A stretch of 64,000 bases of DNA, taken from positions 1 to 64,000 of the forward strand of contig CYKH01000110.1 in assembly GCA_001460835.1 (NCBI GenBank). The letters are read 5' to 3'. The stretch comes from Bodo saltans. Its lineage: Eukaryota; Euglenozoa; Kinetoplastea; Eubodonida; Bodonidae. Under the pieces are notes generated by a model that was given only the letters and a program-made list of their open reading frames with translations, searched no databases and had not been told where the DNA came from. Position numbers and translations under genes: made by a program. This document shows, piece after piece, positions 1 through 8,792 of this stretch (within the stretch, counting starts at the first letter, position 1; the number at the start of each line of letters is the position of its first letter).

Positions 1-714
1 CAGCAAAGCGGGTCCATTTCAATGCTAGCATCGTCCATCGATACTCGCCCAAGCCATTTTCTTGCGTCAACCACAAAGTCCGCGCAACCGGTTGAGGCAG
101 CTGCAGTTGTTGGAACGCCATTGACGTACCTCGACATCTCGGCTATTGCACCACTTCGCATCAGCACTGGTGCACTTGTCACCGTGACGAACACTACTAC
201 GGCCACCTCAACCCCAACAACCGCTGGCGCCGCAGTTTCAGCATCAACCGATCGCCCCAACACTCCAAAAAAGGTGTCATCATCTTTATCTACCAGCAAC
301 GTGTTCAGTGTGGTTCCATCTTCAGAATTACAGATGTTGTCCGTTCGATCCGCACTATGCCGCGTTGACAGCACCGTATCGGCATCAAACGTCAACGCTT
401 GGGAAAACACCACTACCTTTTTCAGCACCATCACGAGCAGTGCGGGGACTACCACAACAGGAGGGATGTCGCTTGCCTCGGCCATGGCGGGGGGGAAACT
501 CACAGATGCTGCAAACCTTGCTGGGACAAACAGCAGCAGCCTTGTAGCGAATGGTGTGAGCGCAGGTGGAGCAGGAAACAACAGTGGTAACAATCCGGAT
601 GCTTCTGGAAGCACAACAACTACTGCAGGTAGTGGTGGAGGTGGAGGTGGAGGTGCGAATCCAGCAGCGTCGAACACGTCGTCAAAACGGATGAAACGAT
701 CTTCGTCGTTTTGA
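1..714 (+). CDS. 3' end of a Ser/Thr/Gly-rich protein (partial)
   Basis: The frame is open from the first base of the window and ends at a TGA at 712-714, so this is probably the C-terminal part of a longer protein. The first ATG inside the window (22) need not be the real start. About 237 residues are visible. They are rich in Ser, Thr, Ala and Gly, with threonine runs, a run of glycines near the end and a basic tail of Lys, Arg and Ser. No catalytic motif, membrane segment or recognisable fold is seen. Low complexity alone can keep a frame open, but the codon pattern resembles neighbouring genes and the strand matches the cluster. Function unknown. Confidence 0.6.
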   Translation, partial: QQSGSISMLASSIDTRPSHFLASTTKSAQPVEAAAVVGTPLTYLDISAIAPLRISTGALVTVTNTTTATSTPTTAGAAVSASTDRPNTPKKVSSSLSTSNVFSVVPSSELQMLSVRSALCRVDSTVSASNVNAWENTTTFFSTITSSAGTTTTGGMSLASAMAGGKLTDAANLAGTNSSSLVANGVSAGGAGNNSGNNPDASGSTTTTAGSGGGGGGGANPAASNTSSKRMKRSSSF

Positions 715-936
715 GCCTCTCCTCCAAAACGGAAATTCGAATTGTTGCGCTCAAGATGAAAATTTATATTGTTTGATGCATTGTATGGTTCTACACTGTG
801 AACTGCCTTCATCCCCCTCGTTTCTTATTTTTGTTGAGTTTACGCTGACTTTGTTCGCAAGCGGATGAACGTGCACCACTGCAGACAAACCACGTCAACA
901 CTGCATCAATCACAATAAGCACCCAATACAAACAAT

Positions 937-3900
937 ATGTGGGGCGGAATCAAGCATGCTCGTGACTACTCTCATCATTTTCGCGAGTGGTCGTCGAGCA
1001 AGCCACTTGAGAACCTTCGGAAAGCGTTGTTCAGAGAGCCCAGACCGTGGTACTTGGGATTTCAAATTGATAAATTCAATCATGCTATTGATGAACGGAC
1101 CAGCGAAAAGTTAATGCGCTGGTGTACATCGATTGTGTCGCTGGAATCCAACACGGCGAGGAGAAAAGAAGCGTACCACAATAGCCACGAACTTTTCGCA
1201 CTAATGATGAACCGGAAAAAACTTTCAGATGCAACGCTCGCTCAATTCTTTAGTTTATGTGAAGTTGGCGGCGACGTCACTTCGGCGTATCAGTGGATTC
1301 GTTTAATGGTGGACCAGCGTAGCAGGGAACAAGCATCGTTGAGCCCGGACAGCCATGTTGAAGTGCCGAGCTCTCAGCAACCGTACCAGTTGTGGCATTA
1401 TGTGTGGCTTCTTCGAATTGTGATGAGGTCACCAAATGATGACGTTGTTGGTGAAATGGTGCAAGCAGTTCGTGAAGTGTATGAAACGATCTTTTCGCCA
1501 CCAAGCATCGGCGTGGAGGGGGAAGACCTTCGTGGCGAAGAAACGTCTTCTGATCGCAGCGTTGTCGAGCACATGGTGTGCGATAATTTTGACGAAGCAT
1601 TGTTACAGCGTGAACTGTTTTCTCTCGCTCGGAAATTAGCTCCACGAATTCAAGAAGCTGAACTCCGAAGTTGGTGCTTACGAGCAGAATCATCGCTCAT
1701 GATCTCTGACGAAGTTGCTGCAGCGACGTCGACCGAAGTCCGTAGTGCAATGAAGCTTCGGCATTGGGTGTTCCCTCAACTTGATGCGCAGATTGCGCCG
1801 CACGAAGAAAACGGTGAAATTTCAAAAAATACTGGAAATAACGCCTGTTATCAGTCTCCCCCGACAATCGAGAATCCCTACCTGATAGACTCACTGCTTA
1901 GTCCACAATTTCTCGAAAAATTGATGTCTGCTAGCACTTCATTCGATGTCAAAGGCGTTGGTTTCTGGATCCAGGCGTTCTTAGAAGACATCGCAGCGGA
2001 GAAGGCAAAAATAAGCTCTGCAGACCAGCAAACGAAGAAACGAGAGCACACTCCAACCTCCACAAACCCTATTCCTGTATGGCGCGACTACAGAAATCCT
2101 TCGCATCAAGAATTTCGAAAGCTGATCATCCAAGATCAGGGAGTTCCAGCTGAGTTGTACCATTATTTGATCGTTGCACTGTCTCAAACATCTCCTCGTA
2201 TGGCGGTGCTCACAAAATCAAAAATGAGCGCACGTGGAATGAGAACTCTGGACCTCACGCGAGCGGTGCTGATCGCGGCGTGCAAAGACAGCTTTGACGA
2301 TCAAAAAGCGCTGCTTCTTGAGCAGCAAACAGATTTTGCAATGCGGGTGCAGCTTGATATAGATTTTGAGACTCCAAAGGTGGTGGAAGTCTATTGGAAG
2401 TTTGAGTACCATGAATTCCTTCATCTACGAAACGGTGTAAAAAGGATGCAAGATTTCTACGTGTGGCTTATGGATGCGCTCAATGTTCCTGATGTCCAAC
2501 GTCTCATTGCTGCAACGTCCGATACCTTGATTCACGAAGAAGAGCTTGTGGCCGTGGACGAGGAAGCTCGTGATGCGGTATACCGTACGCTCCGAAAACG
2601 ACGTGGGGCTGTGGAGGTTGAAGATGCTCTCGACATCATCACGGAGCATTGTCCAATGCTAGACTTAGCACTGATCAATTCGTTCCCTCATTTCAAAGAA
2701 TACACTCTTGCAGACAACGATGAAATTGCCACGACTGTGGACGAACTGTCACGCCGGTTATTTTCGTCGTCCAGCCAGCCTAGAGATGTCTACCTGATGG
2801 ACAGTTCTTTTATTGAAACGTCAGAACGATTCTTCACAGCCTCCAACCAGACTGGAAGGGAACGCGCTATTGTGATCCCCTGGTTTTGTCTAAATCACCT
2901 CGTGGAAACGGTTGACGGAGTTGGTGAGCAGAGCATGGACGCCGAAATGGGCAAGATACAGAAGCACGAGCGCAACGTGGCTATTCAACGGCTACAGCAA
3001 ATATCAACGATGTTATTGCAGCAGCGCGCACCGGGGTACGTTGGACCGAAGTTCATCGTCCTGCACTTTTCTGAGTGCTTACTGGCGCAATCCATTTCTC
3101 GTGCTGATTTTCCGTCACTTTCGCCAGAGACATCAGATGACGACTTGATGTCTAGCATACTGCTGCTGCTCTCCACCATCTCTACACGCACTTCCGTCAG
3201 CACTGGTGAAGTGCTTCTTTGTTCAGATGATCCGCAGCTGGTCGAACAAGTGACAAACGAAGAAACGTCTACCATAGCTTCCTGCCTTAGGCAAGTGACC
3301 GTTCTGAGCACGCCACCTGTGGAGGAGGCCGACGGGATGGAGACACAAAGTTCGGCACAAGCTGTGAACATGGTGAACAGTGTTGCATGTGACTTTGTGC
3401 CCAACTTGGGCGACGATATTGTGAGGATTCCACGCAAAGATGGCAACGCGTCACAACAACGACGAGAACGAGAACAAGATGGTGGTAGTGCGGTGTCGAA
3501 TGTAGAGGTTCCACCACTACCAACCACCAACGATGTCCAACTTTCTGCAGACGATTTGTTTGGTGAAGATTCGGGTCCCAATGGAGACGATGCTAAAGTG
3601 CCGCAGGTTCTACAGTCCCAGGTACTTGACACAAATGCATCATCATCATCATCTTGGATATCAATGCTGGATGGATTGGAAGCAGATCACTCCACATCTG
3701 CAGCTAGCAGTGTTGCCTCTGATAGCGGTGCTCTAGCGGTGGTACAATTTCCCCAAGGAGGACCAATCATCAAAGATGCGCCACGAGAGCAACAACTCAG
3801 TGAGAACAATGAAACGAAGGAGAATGATGATGATTCTTCGCTATTCTCGGAGTTTGGCGTCGCGACTCCTGATGAGCGCTTCGAACGAGAAATGCGACGG

Positions 3901-4158
3901 AAACCTGGAGTCGGTCACAATGAACTTCAGAAGCGCCGACCTTCCGCTCTTCATCGGGAATCTACACAGAACGCAGGAGCCAGCAAGCGACGACGGTTGC
4001 AGTTAGCTCGAGGTCTCTCAAACGCAGTCGGAGGACGAGTTCCATTTAACTTCCGCTACAACGTGTACGAAGCAAATGTCAACGATCCTCGAAATGCACA
4101 CTTGAAGCGCTCGTACGATGAAGCACGCAACAAGAAGAGAGTGCAGCGTGATCGGTGA
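937..4158 (+). CDS. PIN-domain protein with long helical N-terminal region
   Basis: A 1073-residue protein. The N-terminal 600 residues look helical and PPR-like and begin with a basic, tryptophan-containing segment that could target mitochondria. Residues about 617-790 look like a PIN nuclease domain: D622 at the end of the first strand (motif LMDSSF), E657 (HLVE), and D764/D765 (LLCSDD) lie where PIN enzymes place their metal-binding acids. A disordered, acidic, Ser-rich stretch follows (about 800-990), then a basic tail. PIN domains usually cut single-stranded RNA, so a role in RNA processing or rRNA maturation is plausible but inferred. It is not a PRORP-type RNase P, because the NYN signature of that family is not seen. 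The ATG at 937 is the first in frame. Confidence 0.75.
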   Translation: MWGGIKHARDYSHHFREWSSSKPLENLRKALFREPRPWYLGFQIDKFNHAIDERTSEKLMRWCTSIVSLESNTARRKEAYHNSHELFALMMNRKKLSDATLAQFFSLCEVGGDVTSAYQWIRLMVDQRSREQASLSPDSHVEVPSSQQPYQLWHYVWLLRIVMRSPNDDVVGEMVQAVREVYETIFSPPSIGVEGEDLRGEETSSDRSVVEHMVCDNFDEALLQRELFSLARKLAPRIQEAELRSWCLRAESSLMISDEVAAATSTEVRSAMKLRHWVFPQLDAQIAPHEENGEISKNTGNNACYQSPPTIENPYLIDSLLSPQFLEKLMSASTSFDVKGVGFWIQAFLEDIAAEKAKISSADQQTKKREHTPTSTNPIPVWRDYRNPSHQEFRKLIIQDQGVPAELYHYLIVALSQTSPRMAVLTKSKMSARGMRTLDLTRAVLIAACKDSFDDQKALLLEQQTDFAMRVQLDIDFETPKVVEVYWKFEYHEFLHLRNGVKRMQDFYVWLMDALNVPDVQRLIAATSDTLIHEEELVAVDEEARDAVYRTLRKRRGAVEVEDALDIITEHCPMLDLALINSFPHFKEYTLADNDEIATTVDELSRRLFSSSSQPRDVYLMDSSFIETSERFFTASNQTGRERAIVIPWFCLNHLVETVDGVGEQSMDAEMGKIQKHERNVAIQRLQQISTMLLQQRAPGYVGPKFIVLHFSECLLAQSISRADFPSLSPETSDDDLMSSILLLLSTISTRTSVSTGEVLLCSDDPQLVEQVTNEETSTIASCLRQVTVLSTPPVEEADGMETQSSAQAVNMVNSVACDFVPNLGDDIVRIPRKDGNASQQRREREQDGGSAVSNVEVPPLPTTNDVQLSADDLFGEDSGPNGDDAKVPQVLQSQVLDTNASSSSSWISMLDGLEADHSTSAASSVASDSGALAVVQFPQGGPIIKDAPREQQLSENNETKENDDDSSLFSEFGVATPDERFEREMRRKPGVGHNELQKRRPSALHRESTQNAGASKRRRLQLARGLSNAVGGRVPFNFRYNVYEANVNDPRNAHLKRSYDEARNKKRVQRDR

Positions 4159-4280
4159 TCAATAACATCTTCACAGACCAACAAATCAACGATTGACTTT
4201 CTGAACTTGAAACCAGGTTTATTTCGGTTGCTTGCGATCTCAAGTTATTTCTTCCAAAACGTGCCTGAATAAATAGGATC

Positions 4281-4856
4281 ATGGAAAAACATCTTAACCT
4301 TCGTGAAAATCGCGGCGGTCCGTCATCTAGTGCCAACACTAACTCGCAAAGGGTGATCAATCGAAAGCTTGTTGATGAAGCGCTTCAAGAGGCTGAAGCA
4401 TACCGGTGCAAAACAGCCCAGTTGAACCGTGTGTGGAAGCACAACGCTGAACTGCTCCAGCAAGAGCGTCAGCAGAGGCAAAAGGCAGAGAAACATGTGA
4501 TTGAGCGACAGGCAACTGTCGACTCTCAAGTGAAAGATATACATGAGATTGTGGAGGTCACAAAAGTCGAAATTGAGTCGCTGTTTCGTCAAGGAGATCG
4601 CCTTGAAGAGAATATTGAATTTTACCAAGACTTTTGTCAAATCAAACTCCGGGAAGTGGAACTACTCCAACATCGTCTGGAATTAGCTGAAGCACGGAAA
4701 TCTGCTGTTCTACAGTCAAGCGAAGACAGTGTCGCTGAGATGAAGCTGAAAGTCGAGAAATTGGAGAGCATGTCGATGCACATGGACGAGGAGATTAGAA
4801 TCGCTGAAGCGGATCGAAAAAGGCTCAACTTGGAACTGCGGTTGGGTGGAATCTGA
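4281..4856 (+). CDS. Small coiled-coil protein, unknown function
   Basis: A 191-residue protein rich in Glu, Gln, Lys and Arg, with heptad-like leucine spacing over most of residues 30-185, so nearly all of it is predicted coiled coil. No enzyme motif, signal peptide or membrane segment is seen. It sits 122 bp after the PIN protein and 150 bp before the kinesin. Proteins of this sort in kinetoplastids are often cytoskeletal or flagellar, but nothing here proves it. The start at 4281 is the first ATG after the upstream stop. Confidence 0.7.
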   Translation: MEKHLNLRENRGGPSSSANTNSQRVINRKLVDEALQEAEAYRCKTAQLNRVWKHNAELLQQERQQRQKAEKHVIERQATVDSQVKDIHEIVEVTKVEIESLFRQGDRLEENIEFYQDFCQIKLREVELLQHRLELAEARKSAVLQSSEDSVAEMKLKVEKLESMSMHMDEEIRIAEADRKRLNLELRLGGI

Positions 4857-5006
4857 CACATTAATCTGTACACTACGAATCACCCTCAAGTGTCGGTTTT
4901 GAAGGGTCAATGTTTGTTGTTTGTGGATCGGAAAAAATTGACGATCATGTCGTCGCATTAAAATGTAGAGAACAGTAGACTAGATTGATCGTACAAAGAG
5001 TAGACA

Positions 5007-7574
5007 ATGCCTCACGTTCAAGTCGTCATTCGGTGCCGGCCACCGTTGAGTGGTGAGCAACACATGAAGTGCACACGAGTAGAAGCCAATGAAACCAATA
5101 ACACCATCGCTGTCAACTCATCAAAGCAAGACACAGCAAAGAGCTTCTCTTTTGACCGTGTGCTCTCTGAGAGCAGCACGCAAGAGGATGTATTCGAAAC
5201 CATATCTCCGATGGTGGAGCATGCCCTTGACGGCATGCACGCAACTGTGTTCGCGTATGGTCAGACTGGCAGTGGCAAAACCCACACGATTGAAGGCATA
5301 GAGTATGGCACGGACTCAGCAGGAAAACTTCGGCCACGTCTCGATACGCCACATGGACGCCATGGAGTGTTACCACGCGTCATTCAAGCAGTATTCGACC
5401 GCTGCCGTGACCGAGTCAAGAGCAATCAGCACGTTCAATTTAGGCTGAAGTGCAGCTTTTTGCAGCTGTACAACGAAAAGGTTTCTGATCTGCTCAACCC
5501 TTCGACGAGAGCTCTTAAAGAAGGGCTGAAAATTCGGTGGTCTCGCAATGATCACTTTGAGGTTGAGAACTTGTTTGTATTCGAATGTGATAGCGCTGAT
5601 CAGATGCGTGAAATGTTCCTCATGGGTGTCAAGGAAAAAGTGATGAGCTCCCACCAAATGAATCACCAGTCTTCTCGATCGCATTGTATCTTCACTATCC
5701 ATGTGCACAGCTGGGACCCGCATAACCCAGAAAGTGTCCTAAAGTCGGAGCTCTCCGTGGTGGACCTCGCTGGGTCTGAAAAGCTCGCTCTGCTTAGCTC
5801 CAATCCCACGGCGCAGCTCCTCAAGGAGTCCATTGAGATTAATACATCTCTTTTATCTTTGGGGAAAGTGATTACTGCGTTAGCTGCAGCGGGGAAGGGA
5901 GGCATCAACCATGTCCCGTACCGTGATAGTAAATTGACCAAACTCCTAAAGCATGCCCTTGGCGGTAACTCAATGACATCAATGATAGCGTGTGTGTCGC
6001 CACTTGATGACTACCTTTCCACCCTGATGTATGCTGGCAGAGCACGAAATATCACGACGGTCCCGAAGATTAATGAAGATCCGAGGTCAGCCCTCATTCG
6101 CCAGCTGCGGGACGAAATCGCGTCACTAAAGTCAGAGCTCGAATACTACAAGCAGCTTGCGGGAACTGGAGATGGGTCGGCTCTTGCAACGAGAATCGAT
6201 GCAGTATTTGGATCCGCGGGCGCTGCTACTTCTGGGCAACCGAGCCTGAGCTCGTCATCAACGGGGAAGAAACAAGACGGTCAATCATCACCTATTGACG
6301 AAGCCCAGCAAGCAGACTTGGCTGAGAAGCTCTTAGCAAGTTGCAAGATGCTCAAAAACGTAGTTGGTGTCAATAACCAACTGCGTGTCGCTTTCGATAA
6401 GCTGAAAGTGGCGAAAGAGGCTTCTGATCAAAGAGAAGTTGAACTGAATGCAGAGAACCTTGCGTTGCGAGAGAGAATCGAAATGTTGGAGTCGATTGCA
6501 CTAAACGGAGACGACAATAACGGAACTCCTCCAAACACTTCCGCCGCTGCGTACACAAACGGTGCCTCATCCTCGGCTGTTTCCCGTAGTCAAAATAACA
6601 ATGCAAGTTTTCAACGAGCTGCCGCTCCTCAGCAAAACTCAGATGTGGACCTTTTGTCGGTCTACGGCCAACGAAATTCGAACAACGGTCCCCAGCACGC
6701 GAACTCAGTGTACCCGCAGCCTTCGGCAAGCGTACCATACCGCCAAGAGCCTCCCCAGCCTCCAACACGCCCCATGAACGATCGGCTCCGAGACTACACC
6801 ACCAAGTACAGGAACCCTCAGCAGCCAACTCGCTACGAAGACTACTATGGTGCTGCCAAGAAAGTCACCTCGAGTTCCCAAGGCACTAAAGTTGTCGAAG
6901 AACTTGATCGACTCATGAAGAACATCCCAAAGACAACGCAGCAGATGGTCCCAGTCTCACTATCACATGCTCATGCTTATGGATCACTTTCCTTCGGCGG
7001 GACGGATGCGGAAACTCGCGATCTTGAAGAGCGTCGCCGTGCACGGCAGCAGAAAATGAAAATGCTTCAAGATCAACATGATCATATGCAAAAAGGCTTC
7101 AGTGGAGGAGTTGGGCCGGGGCAGCCACCAGCGTCTCACCAGCCATCGCAATTCGCATCTTCAGCGGGTTCGTATGGTCTGAGTGATTCCCTCAGTGGTG
7201 CATTGCGGCCCTCACGCGGGGGAATCCCTGTGACGTCGTACTCTGGGCCTCCATCCCTTGCAGGAACAACGCACGCCCCGCCCCCGCCACTAGAATTCAG
7301 TGCTTCTCCTGGAAGTGGCTCCAACAGGCTTTTCCAGTACCTTTCCAACGAAGAAACCTCACACGTATTTACAGCAGAGCAACAAGAGCGACTACGCATG
7401 CGAGGTGGAGGATCTAATGTTCCATCAACGGTTCCCAGCCAGTCAGGTTTGCAGAACGCATCATCAGCAGGTGGCCTTGGTAGTGGGCGAGGGGGGGCAT
7501 CGCCACGAATTGGTGGGACTGCTGCCTCCGCGTTGCAGCGGCAACTAGACCAGATTGCCAGCATGAGGAGATAA
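5007..7574 (+). CDS. Kinesin with N-terminal motor domain
   Basis: An 855-residue kinesin. The motor domain fills residues 1 to about 350, with P-loop GQTGSGKT at 85-92, switch I SSRSH at 222-226 and switch II DLAGSE at 253-258, followed by the conserved stretches SLGKVITAL and YRDSKLTKLL. All key nucleotide residues are present, so it should be an active microtubule motor. A short coiled coil follows (about 360-390), another lies at about 435-500, and the rest is long, disordered, Ser/Gln/Pro-rich tail. N-terminal placement of the motor predicts plus-end movement. The subfamily cannot be assigned by eye; the tail looks lineage-specific. The ATG at 5007 lies directly before the first motor strand. 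Confidence 0.95.
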   Translation: MPHVQVVIRCRPPLSGEQHMKCTRVEANETNNTIAVNSSKQDTAKSFSFDRVLSESSTQEDVFETISPMVEHALDGMHATVFAYGQTGSGKTHTIEGIEYGTDSAGKLRPRLDTPHGRHGVLPRVIQAVFDRCRDRVKSNQHVQFRLKCSFLQLYNEKVSDLLNPSTRALKEGLKIRWSRNDHFEVENLFVFECDSADQMREMFLMGVKEKVMSSHQMNHQSSRSHCIFTIHVHSWDPHNPESVLKSELSVVDLAGSEKLALLSSNPTAQLLKESIEINTSLLSLGKVITALAAAGKGGINHVPYRDSKLTKLLKHALGGNSMTSMIACVSPLDDYLSTLMYAGRARNITTVPKINEDPRSALIRQLRDEIASLKSELEYYKQLAGTGDGSALATRIDAVFGSAGAATSGQPSLSSSSTGKKQDGQSSPIDEAQQADLAEKLLASCKMLKNVVGVNNQLRVAFDKLKVAKEASDQREVELNAENLALRERIEMLESIALNGDDNNGTPPNTSAAAYTNGASSSAVSRSQNNNASFQRAAAPQQNSDVDLLSVYGQRNSNNGPQHANSVYPQPSASVPYRQEPPQPPTRPMNDRLRDYTTKYRNPQQPTRYEDYYGAAKKVTSSSQGTKVVEELDRLMKNIPKTTQQMVPVSLSHAHAYGSLSFGGTDAETRDLEERRRARQQKMKMLQDQHDHMQKGFSGGVGPGQPPASHQPSQFASSAGSYGLSDSLSGALRPSRGGIPVTSYSGPPSLAGTTHAPPPPLEFSASPGSGSNRLFQYLSNEETSHVFTAEQQERLRMRGGGSNVPSTVPSQSGLQNASSAGGLGSGRGGASPRIGGTAASALQRQLDQIASMRR

Positions 7575-7774
7575 CGACTCTCCGAGTATGACCAGAAGAG
7601 CGCACATTTTTTCTTCCTCTTCCTCTGTTTGCAATATTTTGAAGTTCAATATTCTGAATGTTACGTGTGCGCTTCTCACACATTGTTGATAACAATCATC
7701 GTGTTCCTTCGCTTAATTTTCACAAATCAAGGGGAACCCCCTTCGATCTCTTTACGACCACTTCAATCACCAAC

Positions 7775-8254
7775 ATGGAGCAGCTGCAACACGTCTTCGA
7801 GGCCTTCGCATCCTTCGGTACCGGTCCTTCAAAAGAAATGGACAACTCCCACTTCTCCAAGATGCTGAAGGAGACCAAGATTATGGATGCCAAGACGTTT
7901 ACCTCAACAGATGCCGATCTCCTCTTCAACAAGGTCAAGGCAAAGGGAGAACGCAAAATCAACTTCGTTACTTTCCGTGATCACGTCATCCCTGAAATCG
8001 CAGCGAAGAAGAAGACGACTCCCGAAGCGATCGCCACTACTTTGGCCCATGCTGCTCCTCAGAGCTCCGGGACCAAGGCTGACGCTGTGAAGTTTCACGA
8101 TGACAAATCTCAGTACACTGGCGTTTACAAGGCCGGTGGTCCGTCGAATGTTGACCGCGACCCTCATAGCCTCGCTGGCGTTGTGGACCGACGTGTTGAA
8201 AATGACATCCGCGGCGCCACTAACACCCAAGCGGGATCGACTGCCCACACGTAA
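7775..8254 (+). CDS. p25-alpha / TPPP family protein
   Basis: A 159-residue protein. The fold is that of the p25-alpha (TPPP) family: an EF-hand-like helical first half (residues 1-75) with the pattern ADLLFNKVKAKGERKINFVTF, and a C-terminal signature YTGVYKAGGPSNVD at about 116-129. Family members bind tubulin and bundle microtubules, and protist versions are usually flagellar or axonemal. The frame is open further upstream, but the ATG at 7775 gives the family's normal N-terminus, and the pyrimidine-rich stretch 7700-7765 looks like a trans-splicing region. Its position after a kinesin is suggestive but may be chance. Confidence 0.9.
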   Translation: MEQLQHVFEAFASFGTGPSKEMDNSHFSKMLKETKIMDAKTFTSTDADLLFNKVKAKGERKINFVTFRDHVIPEIAAKKKTTPEAIATTLAHAAPQSSGTKADAVKFHDDKSQYTGVYKAGGPSNVDRDPHSLAGVVDRRVENDIRGATNTQAGSTAHT

Positions 8255-8792
8255 GAGAACTTTCTACTCGGCTCACACAAAGAGAAGCAGAAACTATTTT
8301 TTATTTTCACTTGTCACATATGTGACGACATCTCCCACTCCCACAGATCCAAAAGAATGCATCGATAAATCAACCGCATGACTTCACTACATTTTCTTCT
8401 TTTTATTTTCGTGGCGTCTCCCATATTTCTACGCGCCGCGCGCTGTTCTGTTGGTTAGTGGTTCCAGTGACTCATCAATTGTGAAATATTGCAGATGAGG
8501 CTGTGAGCAACCCGCGAAACCAAGCGGAATCCAGGCAGTAGACATACGACCGACACAGCCCGCAACGAATACCTCTGGCAATGAAACCCTAGGAATCTAT
8601 ATCACAAAAAAACACGAAAAACAGCGTCGTACCTTTGTGTGACTTTGTCAGCGTTGCGATGCACTCATTCTGTTGCGCCTCGCAACAACAATCTTGCGAG
8701 TGATAGTACAGTTTGCGATAGCTCATGCACACTGCTCATGAGTACCCCATCTTGTTCATTTGAGTATTTCAAAGTTAGTTAAGAATTTTACA
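8255..8792 (+). other. Long intergenic spacer (538 bp), no gene seen
   Basis: No convincing reading frame or tRNA-like structure. A pyrimidine-rich stretch around 8385-8440 followed by AG dinucleotides could serve polyadenylation of the p25-alpha transcript and trans-splicing of the next. The segment 8500-8792 is purine-richer and contains further AGs, so the downstream gene may have a longer 5' UTR than its neighbours, or the acceptor lies nearer 8792. A small non-coding RNA cannot be excluded by eye. Confidence 0.5.

Noticed and set aside
2985-3632. 215-codon open frame on the - strand within the PIN-protein gene
   Set aside because: It lies wholly inside a well-supported + strand gene, is Ser/Cys-rich in the manner of an antisense shadow, and has no motif.
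8760-8792. TTG or GTG starts for several genes (for example 8760, 12920, 20202, 22039, 43477, 47029, 49990, 52174, 61945)
   Set aside because: Kinetoplastid nuclear genes start at ATG, and in many cases the extra codons overlap the acceptor region; the first suitable ATG was used.
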